From Cryptomeria japonica (taxonomy: Eukaryota > Streptophyta > Pinopsida > Cupressales > Cupressaceae): 64,000 nt of DNA. Under the pieces are notes generated by a model. The model did not search any database and was not told the origin of the DNA. It worked only from the letters and a program-made list of their open reading frames with translations. Made by a program: the position numbers and the translations under genes. The stretch lies in contig NC_081410.1 of NCBI RefSeq assembly GCF_030272615.1, positions 569,429,152 through 569,493,151 on the forward strand, read 5' to 3'. This document shows, piece after piece, positions 46,516-58,943 of this stretch (position 1 is the stretch's first letter; the number at the start of each line of letters is the position of its first letter).

Positions 46516-47660
46516 ATGTCAGCAGAAGAATTAGAGGGTGAGGCTAGGAACATGCCTCGAAAGGTGACAAATGTGGAAGTTGCCAAGATGGTACAAGAAA
46601 ACAAAGAAGAGAATGATCATCTTAGAAAGTTGATAGAAAACTTGGAAGTCAGACTAGAAAGAGGAGGACCTAATGGCTCAGAGGAAGTGAGAGAAGAAGA
46701 GGAGAACCCACAAGGTCAAGAAGAAGAGGAAGTTCCTCTAGAGCCTAGGTACCTAGTCAATGCCTTGAAGTCTATGGAGAGGAGAACCATGGACCAAAAG
46801 TTAAATCTTCCTATTTTTAGTGGGAATATGGATGCCGATACAGTGATGGACTAGATAGAGTCCTTGAACAACTTCTTTGAATGTGAAGACATTGCTGATA
46901 AACAAAAAGTGAATATTTCTAAGTCAAAAATGTAGGGAGAAGCCCTGACATGGTGGAATTTTGTGCAAGGGGAAAGAGTAAAAGAGTCAAGAGGAATGAT
47001 CACCTCTTGGAAGAAAATGATTGTAGAGATCAAGGGAGTATATGTACCTAAGGACTATGAAGTCCAATTGCATAAGAGAAGGCAGAATCTCAGACAAAAA
47101 GAGGTGGATGTGTGTGCCTACACTGAATAATTTCAGAAATTGAGTATAAATTCCAACAAGGTTGAAGATGAAAGTGAAAGAGGTGCAAGGTATCTAAACA
47201 GCCTAAGGTGGAACATACAAGAAGAGTTGAACCTCTTGTGCCCTAACACTATTCATAAATGTTATCAACTAGAATTAAAGGTAGAGGAGAAACTTAAAAG
47301 AAGACAAGATCAGAGTAGTAGAGGAAGTGGTAAGTAACCAAGAGGAAGGGGCAACTTCAAAGGAAGGGGATCAAATTTTGAATTCCAAGGAGAGAGAAGT
47401 CAAGACTCCTCAAGGAATGAGATTAACAATAAAGGAAAATTCAAAGGGAGAAGACTTAATTTCAGAGGTAGATCATCATGAAGAGGAGTAGGATCAATAA
47501 AATGTTTTAACTGCAACCAAGAGGGACACATTGGTAGTAGATGTCCAGAGAAGATGGGGTCTAGTTCCCAAGGAGAAAGGAGAACCAACTTAACCCAAGA
47601 ATCAGATTACCAAGGTAGGAGTAAACCTAATTCATATGGTTATCCAGAGACATAAGAAGC
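46516..47660 (+). pseudogene. Chromovirus gag
   Basis: An ATG at 46516 starts 112 open codons with a charged coiled-coil-like N-terminus. TAG and other stops follow at about 46852, 46933, 47128 and 47335, but the same frame continues. The gag core motif GEALTWWNFVQ is at about 46940-46975, and a CCHC knuckle, CFNCNQEGHIGSRC, is at about 47502-47543. The first stop replaces a tryptophan position of the family (TGG to TAG is likely). Confidence 0.75.
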
Positions 47661-47667
47661 ATTAATA

Positions 47668-48429
47668 TTGAGAAGAACCCTCTTGAAGGTACCAACCCCT
47701 ATGGAGCCACCTCAAAGGAAGTCTATCTTCCACGCCACTTACCAATCAGGAGGAAAGGTATGTAAAGTTTTCATACACTCAGGGTATACTGAGAATTTTG
47801 TGTCAATAGAAATGGTAAAGAAGTTGAAATTGAGGAGGATACCCAATCCATACCCCTATAAGGTGTCTTGGCTCACAAAGGGGCAACAAACACTTGTAGA
47901 GGAGCAGTCATGGGTGGAATTGCAAATAGATGCATATAAGGATAAGATTTTGTTTGATGTTGTTGACATGGATGCTTGTCACCTCTTGTTTGGAAGGCCA
48001 TGGTAGTATGACCTCAAAGCACACCATGATGGTTTTAGGAATATCTACTCAATCACAAAGAATGACAAGGTCATAGAGATACTACCCCTGATAGAAAACA
48101 ATGAAGAACAGAAAGAAACTGAGTCCAAGGTAATGGTGATGGAAGGGAAACAATTTCTCAAGGAGATAAAGATGGAAGAAGGGATATGTTTTTATTTGCT
48201 TCCAATACCAAACTCAAATGAGAAGCCTGCTGCAGATGACAAGGCTGAAGGGAAGGAAAAAGATCTCAATCTGGAAGTAAAGGAGATCATTGATAAATAT
48301 AAAGGAATAGTTGTAGATGGAGTGCCAAGGAGTTTGTCACCAATGAGAGAGATCAGTCACTGTATTGAATTGATCATAGGGGCTACATTGCCTAACAAAC
48401 CTATACAAACTCACACCACAGCAAAATGA
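47668..48429 (+). pseudogene. Chromovirus protease region
   Basis: This is in the same frame as gag. The protease active site reads FIHSGYTENFVS (about 47770-47805), where the family has a D-S/T-G triad, so the catalytic aspartate is replaced by histidine. The end motif LLFGRPW is at about 47985-48005, followed by a TAG. The linker to RT (48133-48429) ends in a frameshift near 48405. Confidence 0.7.
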
Positions 48430-48433
48430 GGAG

Positions 48434-49644
48434 ATGACAAGGCAAATTCAAGAGTTGTTAGATTTTTATCTGATTGGAAAGAGCCTTAGCCCATGTGTAG
48501 TCCCTAATGTTTTGGCACCCAAGAAAGATGGAATATGGAGGCTTTGTACTGATTCAAGAGCTCTCAACAAGATAACCATAAGGTATAGATTTCCAATGCC
48601 TAGGATAAAGGATTTTCTTGATTGTTTGGTGGGTGCAAAGTATTTCTCTAACATTGATTTTTAGAGTGGATACAACCAAATTAGGATTAGGCCTGGTGAT
48701 GAGTGGAAAACAACCTTCAAAAAAAATGAAGGCTTGTATGAGTGGAAGGTTATGCCATTTGGGTTGTCTAATTCCCCAAGTACATTCATGAGATTCATGA
48801 ATGAAGTTTTGAAAGAGTTCACAGGGAAGTTTGTAATAGTATATTTGGATGACATACTAATATTTAGCAAGACAAAAGAAGAGCAAGTGAGGCATCTAGA
48901 CATGGTTTTCATAAAATTGAGTGAAGAGAAATTGATGATCAATATGGAAAAGTGTTTATTCATGTAGGACTCACCTACCTTGGGGTTTGTGATCTCTAAA
49001 GGTCACTTGAAGATGTATCAGGATAAGGTAAATGCAATTCTCTCCTAGCCTACTCCTAGGACTATTGGTGGAGTTAGAAGTTTCCATGAATTAACCACAT
49101 TTTATAGAAAGTTAATAAGAGGTTTTAGTCATATATGTGCTCCAATGGACACCATAAAAGGTGGTCAAAAGTATAGGTTCTCTTGGACAAAGGAAGTGGA
49201 TGAGGCATTTGAAACTCTCAAGAAAAGGTAGCTCAAAAACCAGTACTTGCCTTGCCTGATTTTAATAAAGTGTTTTAGATTGAATGTGATGCTAGTCATG
49301 TGGCCATAGGAGCAGTCATACGCCAAGAAGGCAGACCTATAGCATTCTTTTGTGAAAATCTTAATGAGGCAAAGAGAAAATACTCTTCTTATGACCTAGA
49401 AATATATGCATTAGTTCAATCTTTGAAAAAATGGAGGCACTATCTGCTACCAAAGGAATTTGTGCTCTATACTAATAACCAAGCCTTGAGTTTCTTTAAT
49501 AGTCATGAAAAGTTAAGCCATAGGCATATGAAATGGGTAGAATCCCTCCAAGCCTACACATTCTCCATCAAACACAAGAAAGGAGTAGCCAAAAAATTGG
49601 CTGATGCACTAAGTAGAAGGATGCTAACCATATCTGAAATCTAA
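48434..49644 (+). pseudogene. Chromovirus reverse transcriptase and RNase H
   Basis: RT motifs are [44 protein letters not shown] and an intact active site [13 protein letters not shown] at about 48833-48872. TAG stops lie at 48662 and 48965. A frame change precedes the RNase H part (49300-49644), which has GAVIRQEGRPIAFFCENL, KYSSYDLEIYALVQSL and TNNQALSFF. A family-typical aspartate reads asparagine in TNNQAL (usually TDNQAL). Confidence 0.8.
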
Positions 49645-49649
49645 TTAGA

Positions 49650-51166
49650 GAGCATTGGGATTAATGCTTTAAAAGATATTTATGCTGCGGATGAGGACTT
49701 CAAGGAGATTTACAAGGTATGTACTGAGTTTGATGAAAGATATCATGTGGAATTTTCTTATTTTCTGATCCAAGATGGACTTCTCTTCAAAGGTGGGCAA
49801 TTGTGCATACCAAGGTGCCTAATGAGGAATAACATCATCAAGGAAAATCATAGTGGGGCTATGGTAGGTCATTTTGGCTTGGACAAGACACTTGAATTCG
49901 TAAGGAGGCACTACTTTTGGCCCAAACTGCAGGTTATGTAAGAAAGTTTGTAGATGCATGCACTATTTGCTAGAAGGCAAGAGGAAGAAGCACTAATGCA
50001 AGTCTCTATCAGCCCTTACCCATTCCTTCAAGACCTTGGGAGAGTGTGTCAATGGATTTTGTAATGGGTTTACCTAGGACACAAAAGGGGTTTGATGGTG
50101 TATTTGTAGTAGTGGATAGGGTTAGTAAAATGACACATTTATTGCCATGCAAGTCCACTAGTGATGCATCTTACATGGCAGATTTGTTTTTCAGAGAAGT
50201 AGCAAGGATCCATGGATTCCTGTTGAATATAGTGTCTAATAGGGATGCCAAATTTGTTGGTTATTTTTGGATAACTCTATGGAGGAAACTTGGCACCAAT
50301 CTGTCCTTTTCATTAGCCTATCATCCACAAATGGATGGGCAAACAGAAGTGGTAAATAGATCATTGGGGAATTTGGTGAGATGCCTTACAAGATAGCATG
50401 ATGAAAAATGGGATTCAATCTTATCCTAGGCTAAGTTTTCCTGCAATGAAATTGTAAACAAAAGCACAGGGAAGTCACCATTTCATATTGTGTATGGGTT
50501 ACATCCAAGAGGGGTATTGGAGTTGAGAATCCCCATATGGACCCCATACGTGCAGATGGAGAGAGGTTTGTTGAAGCCATAAAGGAAGTACATGAAAAGG
50601 TCAAGATGCAACTACAAAAGTCATCAGACAAGTACAAAGAACATGCAGATAAGAAAAGGAGAGAATTACAATTTTAGGTCAGAGACTTGGTTTGGAAAAA
50701 TTTGAAGAAGGAAAGGTTTCCCAAGGGAAAGCACACTAAGATCATGCAAAGGAAAGTAGGACCATGCCAAATCTTGAAGAAGTTTGGAAACAATGCCTAT
50801 GAGATTCAATTACCACCTGATCTTGGCATATCTCCTATTTTTAATGTTTGTGATCTAACTCCTTTTAAAGGTGATTCTAATGCAGGTAACTCATAGCAGG
50901 TCATAGAAGATGCAGTAGATGTAGATCTTCCCAAACATGAGCCACCTAAAATTGAGAAAGTGTTGGACAATGAGGTTGTAAAGAAGGCTAGGAGAAATTA
51001 GTACAAACAATACTTGGTCAAATGGAAAGGAAAACTAGACTCTGAAGCCATTTGGTTGGATGAAGATCAGATCAAGAAGCATGGCACTACATTACATGAC
51101 CTCATCTCAAGTGGACTTGAGATTCATTCACCCCAAGAGTATGGTGCAGGGGCACCTCATGACTAA
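49650..51166 (+). pseudogene. Chromovirus integrase and chromodomain
   Basis: The zinc-binding part starts near 49830 (HSGAMVGHFGLDKTLEFVRR). The catalytic core at 50046-50396 shows MDFVMGLPRTQKGFDGVFVV, SNRDAKFVGYFW and MDGQTEVVNR, so the D-D-E residues are present. A C-terminal domain follows (50687-50896, KVGPCQILKKFG). A chromodomain lies at about 50960-51090 (YLVKWKG...AIWLDEDQI). Chromodomains bind modified histones and guide insertion into heterochromatin. Frame changes and stops interrupt all parts. The last frame runs about 25 bp into the 3' LTR and stops at 51164. Confidence 0.8.
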
Positions 51167-52694
51167 GATAATTAGGACCAAGATGATGAAGGCCTAAAGG
51201 CCACACATGCATAAGAACATGACCTTTCTATATGTGTATTATGATAGTTTAGTTTGTTTGATTTTTATAATAAACCCCACTTTGTTACCCAATAACATGG
51301 ATTTGGCAAGTTGATAAGCCACCATGGGAATATGGGCCTAGGGGTATTTAGTTGAATATTTTCTAGGTGTTTTGTGTTTTGTAGATGTCCTAGGAAGGTT
51401 TAGGAGATGTTGGAACAACCCTAAGTCTGCGAGCTTAACATGTGTCTAAGTTGCTAAACCATGACAACTTTTCATGACAACTTTTGGTTACAAAGAGCAA
51501 CTTCTTCCCAACGGTCACCAAATTTAAAAAGGTGGTTGATAACCATTGAGAAATATATAAAAAAAATTTCCAACCATCATTGGATGGTGTTGATGAGTTT
51601 TGTAACATTTGGCATCATTGAAGTAATAAAATTCTGAGAATTTCCTACAATTTTGTTATCCTGAATGGTGTACCATACTATATTGACATTTTGGAATTAG
51701 AAAAACAATGGGATGTGGTAGAGTGGCCAATCACCTTTCATTTGCATCAAGTCTGAGGTTTTAATTCGCCTGGACAAGGGAGAAATCGGCTATTTTCTAG
51801 AAGTGGTCTAGATTTGACAGCTTTACCTAGGGTTTCACAAAGAAATGGCCTGATCTTGTTGATCCTTCATTGGTGGTCCACAGCCCTAAAGGAGATGCAA
51901 GTATGGCCAATTTATTATAATATTTTGGTAGTCTTTTTTAGGTTAGGACCTGTTGGAGGCAAAGGTTTGATGCATTAAGTTGGGCAACTCCATGTGGCCA
52001 CCGTGCAAGTTCAAACAAATAGGTTCCACATCAGGTGTTAGGGGTTTTATCACTAGCTAAAACTTAAAAATTGATGGTTTTACCATGTCCTAAGAGTGTT
52101 CCTTGTGTTGGTTTGACAAGATAGGGCTTGTTCCTACCCTCTCCTTTGTAAAATAGGCTTAATTGGGGCTATTAGGTCTCCTAACCAAGATAGGGTTTGA
52201 ACTCTTCTATTCTTGAACTATTGGAACCCTTTGGATATGTTTTGTAAATAATTAAAGGGTATCCAAATATGGAGTTATTTGTTTGAGTCCTTTGGAGAAA
52301 TAAGGAGTTAACTAAGGAAAATCGGTCTAGTAGGGCTACTAGGACTAGTAGGCTTTCCTACAATAACTATCACAAACCATTAACAGGAACCTAAATTGGT
52401 GATTGAAAAGAGTCTTCTTGATCTAGGGGACTTCAAACCAAACCCTAGATAGTCCTTGGTGAATTGGAGAGTGGACCAAATGTAGTTGGACTATAGGGTC
52501 CTTAAGAATCACTAGAAGTCCTTATGAAGCATTCAAGGGAAGTGACCTTGTGAGGAAGCATATAGGGTGGAGATGATGTGGGACTTATCAAATTGATCTT
52601 TTTTAACCCCTTAAAGTGTTTTTTAATTTTGAGAGTGCTTGGTTTGTTCTTGGACTAGGGGAACCTACTCTATACCTATATACAGGGCTCTACA
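51142..52694 (+). repeat. Chromovirus 3' LTR
   Basis: It starts TGGTGCAGGGGCACC and ends GGGCTCTACA. No clear polypurine tract is seen before it. Confidence 0.85.
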
Positions 52695-52788
52695 TTGCAT
52701 CATCAGATAGCCCATTGAGTATAGCATTCATGGATTTGACATTGCATGCATTTCTTATTTCTCCTTCAGGACCGGTGGGAGGACTGAC
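52695..52788 (-). pseudogene. Copia-2 gag, short piece between two insertions
   Basis: Only 94 bp remain between the chromovirus and Copia-3. On the minus strand it reads a copia gag segment including MNAILNGLSDD. It lines up in frame with the N-terminal piece at 60467-60640 across the Copia-3 target duplication. Confidence 0.65.
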
Positions 52789-54287
52789 TGTTAGCATTTC
52801 ACAAAGGGAGATTGTTGGTATTCTAGTAAGTTTGTTGGTATGAGGATATTGAGAAGGTTGTTGAAGATTATGGATATAACTGAGAAAGGATGATTACTGT
52901 CTTAACAATATTATTTTGTCATTGATGTCAAGCAATTGATTTTCTGATTTAGTATGATGTTGCCATATCTTAATGAGTATATTTTGATAAGTATAAAGAT
53001 GTCAGTAAGTGACACAGAAAGATTGAAAATGAAGGGGAGTAATAAGTTATTAAAGGGGAAACTATTACCGAGTAAGACAATGATGAGATTTTGTTGTTTT
53101 GATTATTTTGATATCCTATATAATAAGTATTCAAAGATTGAGCATGAAGGAGAAAAGATTTTATTCAATAGATGAATATAGGTTTGATATTGTTCTATGT
53201 TACCAAGAAAAGAAGCTTTTCAGTAAACCCTAAGGTTATCGATATCAGTTAAAGAAGGCAGAATATCTACCGAGTAAAGGTTCAGTATTTACTGAGTAAC
53301 AACCGAGCAATAATAGAATGCATTGGATGAATAAAAGCATTATTAAATGAAGGATTCCAATGAGCTGGAGATGTATAGATGATTGGTATGTCATGAAAGA
53401 AGTTTGTTGAAGATGTACGACAACGAAAAAATAGAGGAGTTAGATCTACAACGCAGATCGATCGGCCATAACCTAGCACAAGTTCCAAGGCAAGATAAAA
53501 CATTTTCAGATTGAAGGATACAATGAACCTGGTCAAGTTTGAAGCTCTGATGGCTAAGATTGATCATGGGAAATGTGATCAAGGAGATTAAGCGGTTTGG
53601 AATTGTTTATAAATAAGAAATTGTTGATGAACAATAGATGCGGGCAAATAGAAGAACACTGATACTACAACAGTGATCACCGAGCACAGAAGATTGAATA
53701 TCTGATTAAAGAATAGATTGAGAAGCCTAGCAAGGAGCAAGATAAGTCTTTTGACAAGATTATTTTGAGCACATAGAGTCTGCTTTAGCATTTCATATGT
53801 AAAGTTGCAGATACATCTTATATTGTTATTTATTTTGTAAGTGACTAAAAATCTCTTAACCGAGTGGACCTAACAGTCTTATTTGTAAATCCTCTAGCAA
53901 GGTAACATTCTGAATAAGTGTTTGAAATCCTTTGACAAGGTCACTTCTAACAAAGTGCAAGATTCTAACAAATCTGAGGGAAATCCCCTAACTAGGTCAC
54001 ATCTAGCAATGTGTTTATGTAATCTGTAACAGGATTGGCTTTTAACCGAGCATACTCTAGAAGGGTATATTTCTTAGTGGGTCCAAAATCCCACAGTGGT
54101 TTTTCCCTATTTGGGTTTCCACGTTAAATCTGGTGTTAAATGTGTTATGATGTTTTAAGTGTATCTGTTTATGATTTTGAATGATTTATAGTCATAGTTG
54201 CATATCAGTAAAGGCTACCGAGGTTGAATCTGATGTATACAATGATTATTGAGTTTTTATGATTCACCCCCCCTCATCTTACTAACA
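52789..54287 (+). repeat. Copia-3 5' LTR
   Basis: It starts TGTTAGCATTTCAC and ends CTTACTAACA after a C-run. A PPT-like AAAGGGAGATTGTTGG lies 15 bp inside it. The small open frame at 52954 recurs in the other LTR but has no domain. Confidence 0.9.
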
Positions 54288-54289
54288 AT

Positions 54290-54301
54290 TGGTATCAAAG
54301 C
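54290..54301 (+). other. Copia-3 primer binding site
   Basis: TGGTATCAAAGC, one base off initiator tRNA-Met complement, 2 bases after the LTR. Confidence 0.85.
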
Positions 54302-54332
54302 CTTGGACTCCGGAAGAAACATTTAAAGGTAC

Positions 54333-55490
54333 TTGAGGCAAGATCCGAAGATGTATAAAAGGGATACACCAAAGCTGAACAAGTCTAGTTTCTCCACATG
54401 GCAGAAAAGGATGAAGCTGCACTTATCAAGAATTGGAGAATATGCAACATACTATCTGAAGAATGATTACAGTGCACCTAGCACCTACCCGATGACAATG
54501 GAAGAGATAAAGGCAAAGCAAGAACATATTCAAGCAGTGATTGAAATAACATCAACATTAACTGACTCAGAGTTCAATGATCTAGAAGGCTGCATTGATG
54601 CCATAGCAATGTGGAACAAGCTTATATCTATGTATGGTGGTGATGAACATGTTTAGAGAGAAAAAGTAGACAGTCTAAGAGGTCAACTTGAATCCATGAG
54701 AATGAGTGAAGGTGAGAACATAACCCAATATAGTACAAGGTTAAAGGAAATTGTCAATCAAATCAAAGGAGTAGGAGGAACTATTGAAGAAAAGGATGTA
54801 ACAAGTAAGTTGCTTAGAACACTTCTACCTGCTTATGCCATTCGAGTCTCTGCAATCAATGAATTAAGGTCTGTACCAAACATGCCAGTCTCTTTGGATG
54901 CTACTATCGGTAAGATACATGCATTTGAGTTAAGTAATTTTGATAATAGTGGGTCTTTGGTAAATAAAGTTGAATCTACATTCAGTTCTTTTCATCTTCA
55001 TGAATCTGATGATTACAATGGTAGAATGTATAATTATACTGAAGGAAACCACAGTGGATCAAGTGAGAGATTTCGCAAAAACATGGAAGAGGTACACAAA
55101 CTATATGAGGAAATCAGAAAGCAAGAAGAGTTTGAAGCATTATTAGTCAGAAGGTTACCAAGAGGCAAAGGTAAGTATAAAGGAAAGTTACCTTTAAAAT
55201 GTTTTAACTATGATAAAATAGGACATATGGCTTCTAACTGTCCTGACAAAGAATATAGTGAAAAGAGAGAATACCGAGATGACAGACAAAAAGACAACCA
55301 ATATAGAGGACACTGAGACTTCAGAAGGAGAGATAGAAAGACATGCCTAGTAGCTGATGAGGAATCCAATGATGGAAAATCTGATGGGATTGAGACAGAG
55401 GAAGCTGTATATGTGGCTATCAAAGATGGATCAGATGAAGAAAGGTATGAGGAAAAAGCCTTGATATCTCACATAAATAAAAATTATTCT
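54333..55490 (+). pseudogene. Copia-3 gag
   Basis: One frame runs with stops at 54654 (TAG) and 55314 (TGA). The copia gag domain shows FSTWQKRMKLHL, MWNKLISMYGG and SMRMSEGENITQYSTRLKEI. The knuckle at about 55198-55240 reads CFNYDKIGHMASNC, where the second zinc cysteine is replaced by tyrosine (TGT to TAT), so zinc binding is probably lost. Gag coats the RNA and forms the particle. Confidence 0.85.
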
Positions 55491-56900
55491 TAGATCATAG
55501 ATAGTGGATGCTCACATCACATGATAGGTGATAAACACAAGTTTGTTAAATTAGAAGACTATGATGGAGATTATGTAAGATTTGGTAATGATGCACCATG
55601 TTTGGTGAAAGGCAAAGGTTCTATCACACTTCTTGACAATGCTAAATGTGATGATGTATATTGGGTTGAAGGTTTGAAATACAATTTGTTGAGTGTAGCA
55701 CAACTAAACAATACAGGATACCGAATAGAATTTCATAAAGGAAGTGTCAAAGTTCATGACAAACATGGAAAGCTGGCTGCTACCGTGACACAAACAAAAG
55801 GTAATACATTTCATCTTGACTCAACTCAGAACAATTGTTTGTATGCTAAAATAGAAGATACCTGGTTATGGCACAAATGATTTTGTCATGTAAATTTTGA
55901 TAACCTGATCAAAATAAGTAAGAAGCACCGATTAAGAGGTCTATTGAGCTTAGAAAAACCTGAGAATGCAATATGTCGAGGATGCCAAATGGGTAAGATG
56001 ACAAAGTCAAGCTTTACAAGTAAGTCCTTCACTTCTAAAGGAATTTTAGATCTCGTGCACACTGATCTCTATGGTCCTATGAAAGTTCAAAGTTATTTTG
56101 GTGATAAATACTTTATATTATTTGTGGATGATTACTCAAGGATGATGTCAGTTTTGTTTTTAAAAGATAAATCAGAAGTCTTTCAAATGTTCAAATGGTA
56201 CAAGGCTAGAGCTGAAAAAGAAACAGGAAGACATTTGAAATGTCTAAGATCTGACAGAGGAGGAGAATTCATTTCTGATGAATTTAACCTATTTTGCAAT
56301 GATCGTGGTATAAAGAGACAAGTGTCTACACTATGAACACCTCAAAAAATAGGATAGCTGAAAGAAGAAATAGATAAATCGTAGATTGTGTCAGAACCTT
56401 GATGATAGAAAAGAGGGTACATCAAACATTTTGGAGAGAAGCGATCAGCACTGTAGTTTACACCCTGAACTGAGTACAACTAAAGAAAGGAACTTTGAAG
56501 ACACCGTATGAAATCTGGTATGACAAGAAACCTAATGTAAGTTACTTTAAAATATTTGGAAGCAGATGTTATGTTCACAAAGATGACATAAATGGAAAGT
56601 TTGATCAGAAAAGTGAGGAAGGAACATTTCTTGGTTATTCTTCTAGAATTAAAGCATTTAAATGTCTGATCAAATCATCTAACAAAATAGTGGAAAGTGC
56701 AAATGTGAAAATTGATGAATTTGCAGAAAGAAATGATGAAGGAAATTCCAAAGAACCAGAAGATTATGAAGAGTTTGTTTATGTTCAACCAAGAAGTCCT
56801 ACCGAGAAAGTTGATGAAGAAAATGAAGAAAATATCTAGTTACCGAGTGATGAAGAAGATCATATAGATCCTACCGAGCCTATATTAGCCAAGTATGTCA
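55491..56900 (+). pseudogene. Copia-3 protease and integrase
   Basis: The protease active site IIDSGCSHHM is at about 55496-55525. A TAG just before it (55491) sits at a position that is tryptophan in relatives. The GAG-pre-integrase region follows (WVEGLKYNLLSVAQL). A TGA at 55878 precedes the zinc site. The integrase core has LVHTDLYGPM and CLRSDRGGEF. The third acidic residue is in another frame (RIAERRNR) because of a frame change near 56335-56370. The C-terminal part (56495-56839) has YEIWYDKKPNVSYFKIFGSR and is open up to a TAG at 56837. Confidence 0.85.
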
Positions 56901-56947
56901 AAAGAAATCATGCATCAAGTCAAATTATAGGAGATAAGGATGATCTA

Positions 56948-57670
56948 GTGATGACAAGGAACAAACTGAGACAAAACACATGTCTGATATCTGAATTTGA
57001 ACTGATAATAGTAAAAGAGGCATTTAGTAATGAAGATTGGGTAAATTCTATGACAAAAGAGATTGAACAAATTAAGAAGAATGAAACATGGACACTGGTC
57101 CCAAGACCAAAGGAGAAAAATGTGATCAATACAAAGTGGATTTTCAGAAACAAGCTAAATGAAAAAGGAGAGGTCATTCAGAATAAATCAAGACTAGTTT
57201 GCAAAGGTTATACTCAAGAAGAAGGAATAGATTATGGTGAGACTTTTGCACTTGTGGAAAGACTTGAAGGAGTGAGAACATTGTTGGCATATCCTACTTA
57301 CAAAAATTTCAAGGTATATCAAATGGATGTTAAATCTACATTTTTAAGTGGTATACTAGAAGAAGAAGTTTATATTGAACAGCCTGAAGGATTTATTGAA
57401 TACAAGAATAAAGATCAGGTATGTAAATTGAACAAAGCATTATATGGTCTAAAGCAAGCACCTAGAGCATGGTATGAAAGAATACACTCTTACTTAATCA
57501 AGATTGGATTTATAAGGACAAGTGAAAACAACAACATGTATATTAAGAATGATGAAGACAATGGATTACTGCTTTCAGCCATATTTGTTGATGATATTAT
57601 TTTTTGTGGAAATGACTCTTTATGCAAAAACTTTGGAAATGAAATGTGCAAAGAATTTGAATGTCATTAA
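56948..57670 (+). CDS. Copia-3 reverse transcriptase
   Basis: This is 240 open codons of copia RT: WTLVPRPKEKNVINTKWIFR, RLVCKGYTQEEGIDYGETFA, YQMDVKSTFLSG, KALYGLKQAPRAWY and an intact active site IFVDDIIFCG (about 57581-57610). The usual DVKSAFLNG reads DVKSTFLSG. The frame ends at 57668 because of an apparent 1-base loss at about 57660. The next frame starts with the expected continuation. Confidence 0.85.
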   Translation: MMTRNKLRQNTCLISEFELIIVKEAFSNEDWVNSMTKEIEQIKKNETWTLVPRPKEKNVINTKWIFRNKLNEKGEVIQNKSRLVCKGYTQEEGIDYGETFALVERLEGVRTLLAYPTYKNFKVYQMDVKSTFLSGILEEEVYIEQPEGFIEYKNKDQVCKLNKALYGLKQAPRAWYERIHSYLIKIGFIRTSENNNMYIKNDEDNGLLLSAIFVDDIIFCGNDSLCKNFGNEMCKEFECH

Positions 57671-58548
57671 TCAGTGAAATAAAGTATTTTATAGGTTTAC
57701 AGATACTGCAAATGAAAAATGAGATTTTCATTACTCAATCCAAGTATATAAAGGAAATATTGAAAAAAATTGGAATGGAGGATTCTAAACCTGTAAGTAC
57801 TCCTATGACTACCAATTGTAAACTATCAAAGAGTGATGAATCTACATCTATTGATGAGACACTTTATCAATCTATAATTGGAAAGTTGCAATATGTGGTT
57901 CATAGCAGGCCAGATATAGCACATGCAGTAGGTATAGTTGCAAGATTTTTTGCAGATCCGAAAGAAACCCATATGACAACAATCAAGAGAATTTTCAAAT
58001 ACTTAAGAGGCACTAAAAATTATGGTTTATTGTATAAAAAGAGGAATGATTTTGACTTAAAATTCTACACTGATGCTGATTGGGCAGGGAACATTGAAGA
58101 TAGGAAAAACACAAGCGGTGGAGCTTTCTTTCTGGGAGACAGACTAGTAAGTTGGCTTAGCAAGAAACAAGGATGCATTTCACAGTGAATAGCTGAAGCT
58201 GAATATGTCACTACAGCATTGAATTGTACCAATATTGCATGGATCAAACAACTATTGGAAGGAATGAATGAGAATGTTACCGAGCCAGTAACTATATTCT
58301 ATGATAATACTAGTACCATTAACATTTCAAAGAATCTAGTAATGCATTCTAAGACAAAGCACATCTCTGTAAAGTATCATTATCTCAGAGAAGAAGTTAA
58401 AGAGAAGAAAGTTGCGCTGAAATATATTAGTTCAAAGGAACAAATAGCAGACATTTTCACAAAGCCACTGCCAAAGGACACTTTTGAGTATCTCAGAAGT
58501 AAGTTAGGGGTCCTACCCCTATCTAGCACTCACTACAGAGTTCGGTGA
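57661..58548 (+). pseudogene. Copia-3 RT end and RNase H
   Basis: The frame at 57661-58188 begins with the RT thumb (MSLISEIKYFIGLQI) and runs to the RNase H start (LKFYTDADWAGNIEDRKNTS). A TGA at 58186 interrupts before the AEAEY motif at about 58194-58208. The same frame continues at 58219-58548 with FYDNTSTINISKN, TKHISVKYHYLREEV and IADIFTKPLPKDTFEYLRSK, which is the normal copia pol end. Confidence 0.85.
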
Positions 58549-58930
58549 AAGCATCAATTCTATGAATTTATAGATTAACTATTTATTAGTTGATGCTGAT
58601 TTACACACTTTAGGAGGTTACCTAATGTTGTGCAGGCAATAATGATTGAAGACAAGTTGCTCTGACCAAGACTGAGATGATACATTTGTATTTTTAGCAA
58701 GCAAATTATTTCACAACGGAAGAAATCATGAATTAGTTTTACTTTTTGGCATTGTTGTCAAAGGGGTAGAAGACTAATTAGTGAAGATTAATAGGTGAAG
58801 CTAGGAGAAGACTAATGATTGGGGGAGAATTCAAGGATAACAGGAGAAGATTATCAGCAATCCGAATCTGAATCAATTGAAATAAAATCAAGTTGGTATT
58901 GCAAATAAAAGTTGGTTTTGCCATCAATGC
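58549..58930 (+). other. Copia-3 3' untranslated region
   Basis: Non-coding, AT-rich, ending in the polypurine tract CAAAGGGGGAGAT at 58931-58943. Confidence 0.7.
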
Positions 58931-58943
58931 CAAAGGGGGAGAT

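Larger units (their letters stand above)
44933..52694 (+). mobile_element. Chromodomain Ty3/gypsy element (chromovirus), decayed
   Basis: It has two LTRs of about 1.5 kb, a TGGTATCAAAGC primer site, and gag-protease-RT-RNase H-integrase-chromodomain in the order of a chromovirus. It is inserted in the gag of Copia-2. CATCA lies before the left LTR (44928-44932) and at 52698-52702, three bases past the right LTR end, a possible duplication. The coding part has many stops and frameshifts, and the LTRs differ at many positions, so it is old. Confidence 0.85.

Noticed and set aside
52954-53175. 73-codon frame repeated at 59109-59330
   Set aside because: It recurs only because both are copies of the same LTR; no domain and no start context stand out.
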